NCBI GenBank assembly: GCA_947498355.1
Contig: CANMKA010000004.1
Location: 62,001-126,000 of the forward strand
DNA: 64,000 nt
Direction: 5' to 3'
From: an uncultured Paraglaciecola sp.
GTDB taxonomy: Bacteria > Pseudomonadota > Gammaproteobacteria > Enterobacterales > Alteromonadaceae
Each line of letters starts with the position of its first letter. Positions within the stretch are counted from its first letter, which is position 1. Under the pieces are notes generated by a model. It saw only the letters and a program-made list of their open reading frames with translations. It was not told the origin of the DNA and ran no database searches. Both the position numbers and the translations under genes were made by a program. Shown here piece by piece: positions 51,791-61,221 of the stretch.

Positions 51791-52903
51791 TTATTGACCT
51801 TGCTGTGCTGGTTCGAGGGCTGGGGTGGGCGTGAAATTAACCAACATATTTGGTCGTAGTTTAAATCCGCCTATGCTGACGATTAGGTCGTTCATCTCAA
51901 GACCTGACGTCACTACCGTGTGCGCGCCATATTCGCCGCCTATTTGAATATTTTGACGATTGGCACGGTAGTTTTTATTGTCTTTGGAGGGCGACAAACG
52001 ATAGACATACGTTGAAAACTGGTCTCGTATAATCGCTGAAGTTGGAATTTTTAACGCTGAAGTAGGGGCGGCTGTTGGGGCAGATACGTTGACGACTGTT
52101 CCAGGCTTGAGGAGTTGTGCTGAGTTGTCGAGTTCCGCTCTAAAGGTTAGGCTTCTGGAGGCTCGATTTAACGAAATATTTTGCGCCACGACTTTTGCTG
52201 TCAAGGGTTGCTCGGTAAACGGCGCTTCGATTAATACCTCTGTTTGGCGATCAATATTGACGTACTGCTGAGGCAGATTGAAATCAACCCAAATTTTGTC
52301 ATCTATTCCCACTAGCGTATTAATTACTGAATTTGAAGCCAAAAATTGACCCACTTCTAAGGTGTGTAAGCTGGTTTGGGCGTCGAATGGAGCAACAATA
52401 GTTTTGCGCTCAATTACACTGGTGATGCCTTGGATTTCTGCTTGGCGGACTTTAACTTGGATCCGAGCACTGTCGTATTGAACTTGGCTGACCAGCTTTT
52501 TATCGGCTAATTCTTTGGTCCGTTTTAGCTCGATTTGGGCCAATTCTAAATTGGCTTTGGCATTGGCTAAACGGGCATTTTCCTCGCGAATGTCTAAGCG
52601 AATTAATACTTGGCCTTTTTCGACTGTGCCGCCCGAGGGCAAGTTGAGTTCAATGATTGCCCCTTCTAGTTCGTTGCGTAAGGTTAGGCTACGAGTGGCT
52701 ACCACTTCTCCTTGGGTTTTGGTTTTAGGCGACCAAGTGGTGCCGCTGACAGCTACGGCTTCGATCATTTCGGGGAATTCGGGAGGTTGCTGAGGAGCAT
52801 TCGCAGCGCTTTGCTTGTTGTTATACAAATATAAAACAGCGGCAATTGCGGCGCATGCAGCGAGCGTGATAAGCCAGCGTAAAACTGAGCTGGTGGTTTT
52901 CAT
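51791..52903 (-). CDS. RND efflux periplasmic adaptor
   Basis: The protein has 370 residues. A single amino-terminal hydrophobic helix (LITLAACAAIAAVLYLY) anchors it. Lipoyl halves (GEVVATRSLTLRNELEGAIIEL and KTIVAPFDAQTSLHTLEVGQFL) flank a helical hairpin (ARLANAKANLELAQIELKRTKELADKKLVSQ). A beta-barrel domain follows. This is the MFP architecture that bridges the RND pump and the outer-membrane channel. It lies between the TetR gene and the pump gene in one operon. Confidence 0.92.
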   Translation of the reverse strand: MKTTSSVLRWLITLAACAAIAAVLYLYNNKQSAANAPQQPPEFPEMIEAVAVSGTTWSPKTKTQGEVVATRSLTLRNELEGAIIELNLPSGGTVEKGQVLIRLDIREENARLANAKANLELAQIELKRTKELADKKLVSQVQYDSARIQVKVRQAEIQGITSVIERKTIVAPFDAQTSLHTLEVGQFLASNSVINTLVGIDDKIWVDFNLPQQYVNIDRQTEVLIEAPFTEQPLTAKVVAQNISLNRASRSLTFRAELDNSAQLLKPGTVVNVSAPTAAPTSALKIPTSAIIRDQFSTYVYRLSPSKDNKNYRANRQNIQIGGEYGAHTVVTSGLEMNDLIVSIGGFKLRPNMLVNFTPTPALEPAQQGQ

Positions 52904-52925
52904 AACAAATCCTTATTGTCGAAAA

Positions 52926-53651
52926 TTAGCGTAGGTTAATAGTGGTTAACGTGTTTATCGCATTGTTTATACCAAGCTCAGTCAAGGGGTGTTGCCATGC
53001 GAAAGCGTTGATATACGTTTTAATTGTTTGTATGGGTAAACTATCTGCATTGAGTAATTCACTATCGGGAGTAAGTTGACCGAATAAATGTTTGCCTCTC
53101 AACTGTTTGCTCACATGAATAAACCCAACTGAAATGGCCCAAAGCCCCAAAATAAATTTATTGGCGTAATCTGTATCCTGCTCAGGTATTGTGAGTTCAC
53201 CTGATGCAATTGCCATGTTCAAGCAGGATTTACATTCTCCATCTACTTCGCTGTCGGCATGATAAAAGCGCTGTTTCCAGATTTCAGAGCCCTTACTTAA
53301 AATAGCGTCGTTGGTTATCAACATTTCTAAATGAGAACCAAAAGAATATAAACCCGCCTTATTTTTATCTATTAAATTAATCGCAATGTAGCGCTCAGGG
53401 GTCGATAAGGGCAGAGTATTAATTTTACTGAAACAGTCTCTCAAGTGTTTTAGGTGCTCGGTTGCTAATGCGAGTAATACATCTTCTTTGGATTGCACGT
53501 GCTTATAAACGGAACCCATGGAAATGCCTGCCAGTTTAGCTATGTCAGACATTTTAAAGTCGAGCAAAGAGCTTTGCCCAATGGCTTGTACAGCGGCATC
53601 GACAATTAGCGCTTGTTGTTGTTCAGCAGAATGTCTTGCAGCTGGAGCCAT
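52926..53651 (-). CDS. TetR-family regulator of the RND pump
   Basis: The protein has 241 residues. The DNA-binding domain holds IVDAAVQAIGQSSLLDFKMSDIAKLAGISMGSVYKHVQSKEDVLLAL. The ligand domain is longer than average and has a CKSCLN pair near residue 150. It is first in the operon with the adaptor and pump genes and probably represses it. Two ATTCGAAT palindromes 18 bases apart lie 50-75 bases upstream and are candidate operators. The inducer is unknown. Confidence 0.88.
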   Translation of the reverse strand: MAPAARHSAEQQQALIVDAAVQAIGQSSLLDFKMSDIAKLAGISMGSVYKHVQSKEDVLLALATEHLKHLRDCFSKINTLPLSTPERYIAINLIDKNKAGLYSFGSHLEMLITNDAILSKGSEIWKQRFYHADSEVDGECKSCLNMAIASGELTIPEQDTDYANKFILGLWAISVGFIHVSKQLRGKHLFGQLTPDSELLNADSLPIQTIKTYINAFAWQHPLTELGINNAINTLTTINLR

Positions 53652-53700
53652 GTTAAATCCTTTAGTTAAAAATACGGATACTCTTTTATTTATAAGCAGG

Positions 53701-53730
53701 TATTCGAATGAATAACGCTATTCGAATGAA
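53701..53730. promoter_or_regulatory. tandem TATTCGAATGAA sites, candidate TetR operators
   Basis: TATTCGAATGAA occurs at 53701-53712 and again at 53719-53730. Each copy contains the perfect palindrome ATTCGAAT, with an 18-base period. They lie in the divergent gap between the TetR gene and the carbonic-anhydrase-like gene, close to the TetR start. Confidence 0.5.
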
Positions 53731-53934
53731 GTTCAAATACGATTATTGCTAAATTTTAGTTCATGTAAAGGGATAATTTTTTATTTTTTGATTGAAACCT
53801 TAATCATAGCCGTTAAGGTACTTGCAAAAGTACATATCGGGAAAAACTGATAATTCACTTGTAAGTTAATCTAAAAATTTGATAATTCCGTATCATGTCA
53901 TCAAACTTAACAACAATGTTCTTTTGGAGTGCAT

Positions 53935-54798
53935 ATGAAAAACAAAACTACACGTTTGCTTTCTTTGGCGGCTGTGGCTATTTCGGCAAGTTTAGCGGCA
54001 AATGCTGGGCATCATAGCCATGTCGCAGACAGCGTTATTGCTGAACAAAGAGCCAACTTAGCTAAAAATACCGCTGGCAAGGGCTTTGGTCCACAATCAC
54101 CGCGAGATATAGACGCTACAGCAGGGATAAACCAAATTGCCTTCAATAATGCGCCTTCTCACACCCAAATGAACCTCTGTAATATTCATTTCCACAAAAA
54201 CGCTGAGCATAAAGGTGGAGAATTCACTAAATATGCAGGTAATGGCGACGGTAAAGGCTTTCAAACAGGTTTCTTGTACTCAGGTAAGTTGACTAGCGCT
54301 GAGACCAAAAAAATTGCAAATCCAATTTGCCCGAGCAAGCACGGCGGTTTGTATCCTGGCGATACCATAGAGCTGCATTATGTGCACTCGTCTGCTGACG
54401 TTAAACCAGGCCCAACTTTGGGCGCATGTTTGAGTCCTTCTATCGGCAACCCCCAGCTAAGAGTTGAAGGGCAAGTGTATGTGTTGGTGAACGATAAAAA
54501 TGCATTGGACTTTGCCGACTTGACCAAGCTTGGTGTAGTAGGTGGTTATGAACAAGCCCTTGGTATTCCATCGAATACTGGTGTGCCAGTTGTGTATAGT
54601 GGCTCAACAACAGGTCCCTCGTATAACGAAGCGGGTTCGCCTTTGCAAGTAACGTGGAGCATGCGCCCTAAGGTGGCTAAGGTTAACATTGAGACTGTCG
54701 GTGAGTGGTGTAAGAGTAATGCCTTCGACGAAGATCACGCCCATGGTGTAAGAAACTTAGTGACCAATCCTGCTTTATTGTCACCTATTAGCTTCTAA
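53935..54798 (+). CDS. delta-class carbonic anhydrase-like secreted protein
   Basis: The ATG at 53935 has GGAG 6 bases upstream. The protein has 287 residues and a signal peptide ending near AANAG. Conserved-looking blocks are MNLCNIHFHKNAEHKGGEF, ELHYVHSSADVKPGPTLGACLS and LRVEGQVYVLVND, with several histidines in IHFHKNAEH that could bind zinc. I recognise this pattern from bacterial proteins named delta-class carbonic anhydrase after the diatom enzyme. The reaction would be CO2 hydration in the periplasm. It is monocistronic with a strong terminator. The family assignment is from memory of motifs. Confidence 0.65.
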   Translation: MKNKTTRLLSLAAVAISASLAANAGHHSHVADSVIAEQRANLAKNTAGKGFGPQSPRDIDATAGINQIAFNNAPSHTQMNLCNIHFHKNAEHKGGEFTKYAGNGDGKGFQTGFLYSGKLTSAETKKIANPICPSKHGGLYPGDTIELHYVHSSADVKPGPTLGACLSPSIGNPQLRVEGQVYVLVNDKNALDFADLTKLGVVGGYEQALGIPSNTGVPVVYSGSTTGPSYNEAGSPLQVTWSMRPKVAKVNIETVGEWCKSNAFDEDHAHGVRNLVTNPALLSPISF

Positions 54799-54842
54799 GT
54801 TTATTCAGGGCTTATCCGCTCTTCAAACTAGTAATAAAAAAC

Positions 54843-54876
54843 AAAACGGTTGAAGATAGGTCTTCAACCGTTTTTT
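54843..54876 (+). terminator. terminator after the carbonic-anhydrase-like gene
   Basis: AAAACGGTTGAAGA, a TAGG loop and TCTTCAACCGTTTT form a perfect 14-base-pair stem followed by T residues, 45 bases past the stop codon. Confidence 0.92.
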
Positions 54877-54885
54877 ATGGGTATG

Positions 54886-55167
54886 CTAGGGCGTGTTGGA
54901 CCTTTCTGTATACTTTTTGTTCTACACTTAGTGAAGTATAAAAGCTTTTTAGTCACGGCGTAGCATTGAAGGCCTATTAATATAAGTCAAAATGCTATAG
55001 CAAAGAGTAAAAATCTTTTGAGACGAATCCGAAGGACAGCGTTTGCGCAGCATTTCTACTGCTTTAGCACTCATTCATGTAGAACAACTACACCACAATC
55101 GTGCTTCATTGTATAAATACCGCGCAACTCGCTGCAAAAACATACAGAGAAGACCAGCACGCCCTAG
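54886..55167. mobile_element. 282-base MITE-like element with CTAGGGCGTG terminal inverted repeats
   Basis: The left end CTAGGGCGTGTTGG (extended by ACCTTTCTGTAT) and the right end, read in reverse, CTAGGGCGTGCTGG (extended by TCTTCTCTGTAT) agree at 22 of 26 positions by my count. There is no coding frame inside. A related copy lies at 30920-31106. The right end supplies the TAG stop of the ribbon-helix-helix gene. Non-autonomous transposition is inferred, and no target duplication is evident. The element fills most of the 365-base gap here. Confidence 0.6.
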
Positions 55168-55370
55168 TTAGATGAAGGATTGATATCGTCAGGATCTTCA
55201 ACTACAGTCATCACTTTTTGTACTAGCTTAACGCGCTTCTGTTTGACTAAAGCGTCTCGCAGCACATATTCGATTTGTGCATTTACACTGCGTAACTCAT
55301 CGTCAGCCCAGCGCTGCATAGCAGCCAGTACATCTGGACTGATTCTGAGTGGAAATGCTTTTTTAGCCAT
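55164..55370 (-). CDS. ribbon-helix-helix (Arc-like) small DNA-binding protein
   Basis: I use the ATG at 55370 (MAKKAFPLRIS). The protein has 68 residues. FPLRISPDVLAAMQRWADDELRSVNAQIEYVLRDAL is the beta strand and two helices of the Arc/MetJ fold. The tail is charged and ends PDDINPSSN. It follows the SPFH gene by 13 bases on the same strand. A 13-base imperfect palindrome before the SPFH start may be its autoregulatory site. The stop codon lies inside the terminal repeat of the adjacent element, so the last residues may have been altered by the insertion. Confidence 0.75.
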   Translation of the reverse strand: MAKKAFPLRISPDVLAAMQRWADDELRSVNAQIEYVLRDALVKQKRVKLVQKVMTVVEDPDDINPSSN

Positions 55371-55383
55371 ATTAACCAACTAT

Positions 55384-56241
55384 TTAGTAAAGACTGCCGC
55401 TATTTATTACGGGTTGTGGGTTTTTGTCGCTGCATAGTACCACTAGCAGGTTACTGACCATTACAGCTTTTCGTTCTTCGTCTAGTTCAACCACATGCTT
55501 TTCACTCAGTTTGTCTAGGGCCATTTCAACCATACCCACTGCACCTTCTACGATTTGACTACGAGCGGCAATAATTGCGGAAGCTTGTTGGCGTTGTAAC
55601 ATGGCACTGGCAATTTCCTGTGCGTAGGCTAGGTGGCTGATTTTGGCTTCGTGAACGGTTAAACCCGCTTGTTGCAGTCTATCTTGTACTTCTTGTTTTA
55701 GAATTTCTGAGACTTGTTGTGGATGACTTCGTAGGGCGATATCACTTTGATCGTCAGATTGAGGATCATAAGAAAAACTACTGGCCATGTTTCTCAAGGC
55801 AGATTCACTTTGAATAGTCACATAGCTTTCGTAGTCGTCTACCTGAAATATGGCCTCTGCGGTGTCGGTGACTGACCAAACGATTATAGCGGCGATTTCG
55901 ATAGGATTTCCCAGGTTGTCGTTGACTTTAATTTTTGCCGATTCGAAGTTACGAACGCGTAACGACACGGTTTTACGCATGATGACAGGGATCGTCCAGC
56001 GCAAACCTGTGCGTTTTTCTGTGCCTATATAGCTTCCAAACAAGGTTAATACCTTACCTTGATTAGGCTGAACCATAAAAAAGCCTGCCCATAATACTAG
56101 CATAATTAAACTACCAAATACGCCTAAGGTGATGTTAGTTTCACTAAACAACAGGTAAGCAAAGAATACTTGTAGCGCAGGTAGAATAATAAAAAAAGCG
56201 ACATAGCCGTTAATCGACAGGCCTTTCTTTTCAATAATCAT
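55384..56241 (-). CDS. SPFH/Band 7 membrane protein
   Basis: The protein has 285 residues. Two amino-terminal hydrophobic helices ([17 protein letters not shown] and [16 protein letters not shown]) are followed by the Band 7 domain. That domain has [53 protein letters not shown] and the helix [27 protein letters not shown]. Proteins of this kind form membrane scaffolds that oligomerise in lipid microdomains. It is translated from AAGGA and is followed by the ribbon-helix-helix gene. The specific role is unknown. Confidence 0.88.
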   Translation of the reverse strand: MIIEKKGLSINGYVAFFIILPALQVFFAYLLFSETNITLGVFGSLIMLVLWAGFFMVQPNQGKVLTLFGSYIGTEKRTGLRWTIPVIMRKTVSLRVRNFESAKIKVNDNLGNPIEIAAIIVWSVTDTAEAIFQVDDYESYVTIQSESALRNMASSFSYDPQSDDQSDIALRSHPQQVSEILKQEVQDRLQQAGLTVHEAKISHLAYAQEIASAMLQRQQASAIIAARSQIVEGAVGMVEMALDKLSEKHVVELDEERKAVMVSNLLVVLCSDKNPQPVINSGSLY

Positions 56242-56599
56242 GACAGATCCTTAAGTGATATCATTTTGATGTCACTTAATTTAAGTCAAATTTTTTGTAT
56301 GTGCAAGTGCTACTGGTAGGTTTGATTCTTCACTTATCGAATTCAGCTAGGTATTTAGGCCAGCGTGAGATGAGGTTTTTGCCTGCCTTGATTGCACTTA
56401 TTGAGCACTGATTAAGACGGTTTAATTTATATTTTGTCTGGTCTGACATATCGGGACTATTTCTTGCTAACAAACCTGTCCGAATGGTTAATAAATTCAT
56501 TGAGAAAAATATTTCACCCCTTATTTGTCATGCGAATGTCATAATTTTAGTGGAGTATCTCTGACCAATTTGAATCCGAAAACAGAATGAGGAAAAGTT
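56242..56599. promoter_or_regulatory. divergent region between SPFH operon and nuclease gene, with palindrome
   Basis: TTAAGTGATATCA-TTT-TGATGTCACTTAA at 56251-56279 is a 13-base inverted repeat with one mismatch. It lies about 10 bases upstream of the SPFH ATG and touches its ribosome-binding site, so a protein bound there would block expression. The rest of the 358-base gap is AT-rich promoter-like sequence for the nuclease gene, with no frame or RNA gene seen. Confidence 0.5.
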
Positions 56600-59500
56600 A
56601 TGAAGCGAGCGTATCCTGCGCTACTGGCGATGTGTGTAGCATCTTCAGTGAGTGCCTCCGATCTGGTGATAACCGAGATCATGCAAAACCCAAGCTCAGT
56701 GTCTGACAGTAGCGGTGAGTGGTTCGAAATATTGAATACTGGGACAAATAATATTGATTTGTCGGGTTGGATTGTGAGTGATAACGACAGTGATTCGTTT
56801 ACTATTGCTCAATCGGTAATTGTGCCCGCAGGCCAGTATATAGTTTTGGGAAATAATGCTGACACAGCCACTAATGGCGGGGTTGGAGTAGGTTATACAT
56901 ACTCTGGAATGAGCTTAGCCAATGGCTCAGATGAATTAGTATTGACCGACCCGTCAGGCCAAGAAGTTGATCGCGTAGAATGGGATAACGGTGCAACATT
57001 TCCTGATCCAAATGGTGCATCTATGGTGTTAAATAGTGCAAGTGCCGACAACAATGATGGCACCAACTGGTCAACCTCTAGTTCAATATTTGGTGCTGGA
57101 GATGCGGGAACTCCAGGGACTGGACCTGATGGTTCTGCGGCTGAGCCAGACGACACTCCCGACGACATTCCAGATGATACGCCTGGCGACGATGGCGGTA
57201 CACCAGATGATTCGCCTCAAGATCCTAATGTTATTAGCGGCCAAGTATGTACTAACTGCCCTGATTTGAGCAAAGTCGCAGATGCCCAAACATTTGATGC
57301 TGCAAGTTATTATGCCAATGCTCAAACTGAAGTCGATTTAGGTTCGTCTGCGGCTCTGATAAAGAACGCTATTACAAATACTATATCTTCGGGTCAGACA
57401 GTACTGAGTTACTCAGAAGTCTGGACCGCGTTAACCTTCACAGACGAAGACCCTGCCAATTCTGACAATGTGATTTTGTGGTATAGCAACCGTTCTCAAG
57501 CTAAAAGTACCAATGGCAGTGGGTCTGCGAGCTCTAATCCAGATAATTGGAATCGTGAGCACTCTTGGCCGAGTAGTCATGGTTTTTCTGATCGTGATAA
57601 CGAAGCCTTTACTGATCTTCATCATTTAAGAGCGACAGATATCAGCATTAACGGCTCTCGAGGCAATTTAGATTTTGATAATAGCGACAGCCCGTTATCA
57701 GAAAGCCCGATTAACCGCATTGATTCGGATTCGTTTGAGCCCAGAGACGATATTAAAGGCGACGTGGCGCGCATGATGTTTTACATGGACACCCGTTATC
57801 AAGGTTCTGGTTCGGATGTCACGCCTGATTTGCAGTTAGTTAATCGTATTACTTCTACTGGCCAACCTGAATTAGGGTTCTTGTGTACCTTAATTGGCTG
57901 GCATCAAGTTGATCCTGTAGACGATGCAGAGCAGCTTAGAAATAGTCGAATTTACGAGTTACAAGGTAATCGTAACCCATATATAGACAATCCAACTTGG
58001 GTTGCCAATGTGTATGACGCTGATACTTGCGCTTCTGTGGGGGGCGATGATCCTGCTCCTGACGAGGGAGGAGATGACACCCCCGACCCAGTTGAACCAG
58101 AGCCTGATGCAGGCGCTCCTTCGTCGTTAATTTTTATTAACGAAATCCATTACGACAATGCGGGTGCCGATGTAGGCGAAAGAGTCGAAATCGCGGGTTT
58201 AGCAGGTGCTGACTTAACTGGCATGAGCTTAGTTTTGTACAACGGCAGAAACGGGCAAAATTACAGTACAACCGACCTAACAGGTACCATCCCTAGCCAG
58301 CAAAATGGATTTGGTACTGTATCGTTTGATGTGGGTAGTCTACAAAATGGCGCGCCTGATGGCCTAGCCTTAGTTGACGCCCAAGGTGTAGTTTTACAGT
58401 TTTTGAGTTACGAGGGTGAGTTTGAGGCAACAGATGGCCCAGCTTTAGGTCTGACTAGCACAGACATTGGCGTAGCCGAGAGCAGTTCGAGTAATGTTGG
58501 CGAGTCGTTACAATTAGTTGGTAACGGGTTTATGTTGTCTGACTTTACCTGGCAAGCTCCCGCTGCAGACAGTTTTGGCAGCGTTAACTCTGGTCAAACA
58601 TTTGTACTGCCAAGTCCGTTCATTAATGAAATTCATTATGACAATAGTGGTGCCGATATTGACGAAGGCATTGAGATAGCGGGTGTAGCAGGTCTGGATT
58701 TGTCTGGTATGAGCATAGTCTTATATAACGGTCGAAATGGTACTCAGTATTCCACTACACCGCTAACGGGTACTATTAGTGATCAGCAACAAGGATTTGG
58801 TACGTTATTTTTTGCAATATCTGGTATTCAAAATGGTGCGCCAGACGGATTAGCTTTAGTCGATGCGTCCGGCAGGGTTGTGCAATTTTTGAGTTACGAA
58901 GGTGAATTCGAAGGGACTGACGGGCCTGCATTAGGCTTAACCAGTGAAGATATTGGTGTCTCTGAAGCAAGCGCTACTACAGTTGGAGACTCTCTGCAGT
59001 TATCAGGTAGTGGTGTGGTTTACACTGATTTTAGCTGGCGGGGTGCGACAGCAAATACGTTTGGTGATGTTAACACAGGTCAAGCTTTTGGTCTGGGTAG
59101 CGCTGGCGGTGACACGGGCGGTGATGCTGGTGGTGACGGCGGCACTGTGTCTTTGGGGCAATGTGCTGATCCTGCTACCTTGATCAGTCAAGTCCAAGGG
59201 GCGGGAGATGCCTCGCCTTTGGTTGACCAAACTGTGATTGTTGAAGGGGTGGTGACGACCGTTTTTGAAGATCTTGGTGGATTCTTTGTTCAACAAGCAG
59301 TGAGTGAATATGATAATGATCCTATGACCTCAGAAGGAGTTTACGTAAGTTTTACGGGTGAATTCCCAGCGTCTGGTGAACGCGTTAGATTATTGGGTAC
59401 TGTGTCTGAGTTTTTCGCTCGTACCCAAGTTAACGTAACTGAGCCTGTTTTGAATTGTGGCACAGGCAGTGTCGAACCAACTAGCTTGACCTTGCCCTTT

Positions 59501-61084
59501 GTTAGCCTTGCGGCAGCCGAAGCTTTAGAGGGGATGTTAGTGTCTAGCGCTCAAGAGCTTTTGGTAACCAACAACTTTACCTTAGCGCGTTTTGGACAAG
59601 TGACCCTTTCGAGTCAACGCTTGTTTAATCCTACCAATCAGTTTTTGCCGGGCAGTGTTGAGGCAGTTGCTTTGGCCGAAGCTAACGTCCTAGATAAGAT
59701 TGTATTAGATGATGGCATTAACTTTTCGAACCCTGATCCCGTAATTTTCCCAACTGGCGGCTTGTCTGCGGTAAATACGTTGCGTTCTGGCGATATTGTT
59801 ACGAATTTGGTTGGTCCAGTTGATTTTAGTTTTGGCCAATATCGAGTCGTGCCAATACAAGCACCTACCTTCGTTAACGCCAACCCACGCACTGATGCGC
59901 CAAAGTTAGATTTAGGTAACTTAACCATAGGCAGCTTGAATGTATTGAATTACTTCAATACTCCTGATAATTCAGGTTCTATTTGTGGTCCAACTGGATC
60001 GTCTGGCTGTAGAGGCGCGGATAACGCTGAAGAGTTTGACCGTCAGCAAGTCAAAACTGTGGCAGCCCTCGTTGCCATGGATGCAGACATTGTGGGTTTG
60101 ATGGAAATTGAAAATAACGGTTTTGGTGAATCTGCCGCTATTACTGACTTAGTGACTCGGTTAAATCAGGCTCTGGGTGAGGGGACTTATACTGCGCTTA
60201 GCGCAGCTGGGCCAATTGGCACAGATGCTATCACAGTAGCACTAATTTACAAATCAGCGGTTGTGCAACCGGTAGGCGAATTAGCGATTTTGACAAGTCA
60301 AAATTCGATTACAGATGAACAAGGGCCTTTATTTAACGATGGCCGAAATCGTCCTTCTCTAGCTCAAAAGTTTGCGTTGAACACCAATGGTGAAGAGTTA
60401 GTGGTAAGTGTTAGCCACTTGAAATCTAAAGGCTCAGGTTGTGGTGCTGGTGACGACGATACGACTACCGGCCAAGGCAATTGTAATCTTACCCGTACTC
60501 GTGCCGCACAGGCGTTAACCGCCTTTTTAAGTGACACCTTTGCTGATGCTCCTACGTTAATTTTGGGTGATTTAAACGCCTATGCGAAAGAGCAACCTAT
60601 CCAAGCGATTGAGCAAGCTGGCTACACCAATTTAATCAGCAAGTTTAATGGTGATAGTGCATATTCGTTCGCGTTTAATGGCGAGTTTGGGTATCTAGAC
60701 CACGCATTAGGTAACGCGCTGGCAACAGAGAAAGTGGTGGATGTAACTGAGTGGCATATCAATGCCGATGAGCCTATTGCCCTTGACTACAACACTGAAT
60801 CTAAATCGGATGCGCAGTTAACTGATTTCTTTGCGCCTGATCCTTATCGGATGTCTGACCATGATCCAGTGATGATTGCCATGCAACTTGATCCTAGCGC
60901 TGTGCAGGGTGATTTAGACGGTGACGGTGATGTTGATATTAATGATGTGAGAGGCGTCATAAGAGCAGTGCAAACTCGTCAGCCCATAGGCCTTGAGTTT
61001 GATTTTACTGATGACGGTGTAGTCAATATTTTAGATGTGCGAGCTATGTTTTCACTCTGTTCGCGGGCACGCTGCGCACCTTAA
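56600..61084 (+). CDS. extracellular double nuclease: endonuclease I plus ExeM-like EEP nuclease with dockerin-like end
   Basis: The protein has 1494 residues. After the signal peptide come a lamin-tail domain (about 20-155) and an Asp/Pro linker. An endonuclease I domain follows (about 260-475, with NREHSWPSSHGF and TDLHHLRATD). Two lamin-tail-like repeats start near 509 and 673 (each FINEIHYDN), then an OB-fold near 875. The endonuclease/exonuclease/phosphatase domain (1107-1425) has LNVLNYF, LMEIENNG, SHLKSKG, LGDLNAY and SDHDPV. From about 1436 two EF-loop repeats, DLDGDGDVDINDVRGVI and DFTDDGVVNILDVRAMF, look like a type I dockerin. Extracellular DNA degradation is likely. ExeM proteins usually end in a GlyGly-CTERM anchor, which is absent here. 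The next gene encodes a cohesin-like protein. Confidence 0.88.
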   Translation: MKRAYPALLAMCVASSVSASDLVITEIMQNPSSVSDSSGEWFEILNTGTNNIDLSGWIVSDNDSDSFTIAQSVIVPAGQYIVLGNNADTATNGGVGVGYTYSGMSLANGSDELVLTDPSGQEVDRVEWDNGATFPDPNGASMVLNSASADNNDGTNWSTSSSIFGAGDAGTPGTGPDGSAAEPDDTPDDIPDDTPGDDGGTPDDSPQDPNVISGQVCTNCPDLSKVADAQTFDAASYYANAQTEVDLGSSAALIKNAITNTISSGQTVLSYSEVWTALTFTDEDPANSDNVILWYSNRSQAKSTNGSGSASSNPDNWNREHSWPSSHGFSDRDNEAFTDLHHLRATDISINGSRGNLDFDNSDSPLSESPINRIDSDSFEPRDDIKGDVARMMFYMDTRYQGSGSDVTPDLQLVNRITSTGQPELGFLCTLIGWHQVDPVDDAEQLRNSRIYELQGNRNPYIDNPTWVANVYDADTCASVGGDDPAPDEGGDDTPDPVEPEPDAGAPSSLIFINEIHYDNAGADVGERVEIAGLAGADLTGMSLVLYNGRNGQNYSTTDLTGTIPSQQNGFGTVSFDVGSLQNGAPDGLALVDAQGVVLQFLSYEGEFEATDGPALGLTSTDIGVAESSSSNVGESLQLVGNGFMLSDFTWQAPAADSFGSVNSGQTFVLPSPFINEIHYDNSGADIDEGIEIAGVAGLDLSGMSIVLYNGRNGTQYSTTPLTGTISDQQQGFGTLFFAISGIQNGAPDGLALVDASGRVVQFLSYEGEFEGTDGPALGLTSEDIGVSEASATTVGDSLQLSGSGVVYTDFSWRGATANTFGDVNTGQAFGLGSAGGDTGGDAGGDGGTVSLGQCADPATLISQVQGAGDASPLVDQTVIVEGVVTTVFEDLGGFFVQQAVSEYDNDPMTSEGVYVSFTGEFPASGERVRLLGTVSEFFARTQVNVTEPVLNCGTGSVEPTSLTLPFVSLAAAEALEGMLVSSAQELLVTNNFTLARFGQVTLSSQRLFNPTNQFLPGSVEAVALAEANVLDKIVLDDGINFSNPDPVIFPTGGLSAVNTLRSGDIVTNLVGPVDFSFGQYRVVPIQAPTFVNANPRTDAPKLDLGNLTIGSLNVLNYFNTPDNSGSICGPTGSSGCRGADNAEEFDRQQVKTVAALVAMDADIVGLMEIENNGFGESAAITDLVTRLNQALGEGTYTALSAAGPIGTDAITVALIYKSAVVQPVGELAILTSQNSITDEQGPLFNDGRNRPSLAQKFALNTNGEELVVSVSHLKSKGSGCGAGDDDTTTGQGNCNLTRTRAAQALTAFLSDTFADAPTLILGDLNAYAKEQPIQAIEQAGYTNLISKFNGDSAYSFAFNGEFGYLDHALGNALATEKVVDVTEWHINADEPIALDYNTESKSDAQLTDFFAPDPYRMSDHDPVMIAMQLDPSAVQGDLDGDGDVDINDVRGVIRAVQTRQPIGLEFDFTDDGVVNILDVRAMFSLCSRARCAP

Positions 61085-61221
61085 AAACGTATTTTACAAG
61101 TTAAAAAAGTAATAAGGAGTGCTTGGTCTTTGTTGCATGATTTGGCAATTAGGTTAGCCATTATGTGTTCACAGTAAAGATCAACTACTCCAATGATTAA
61201 AATGAAAAATAGGAAAAACAA

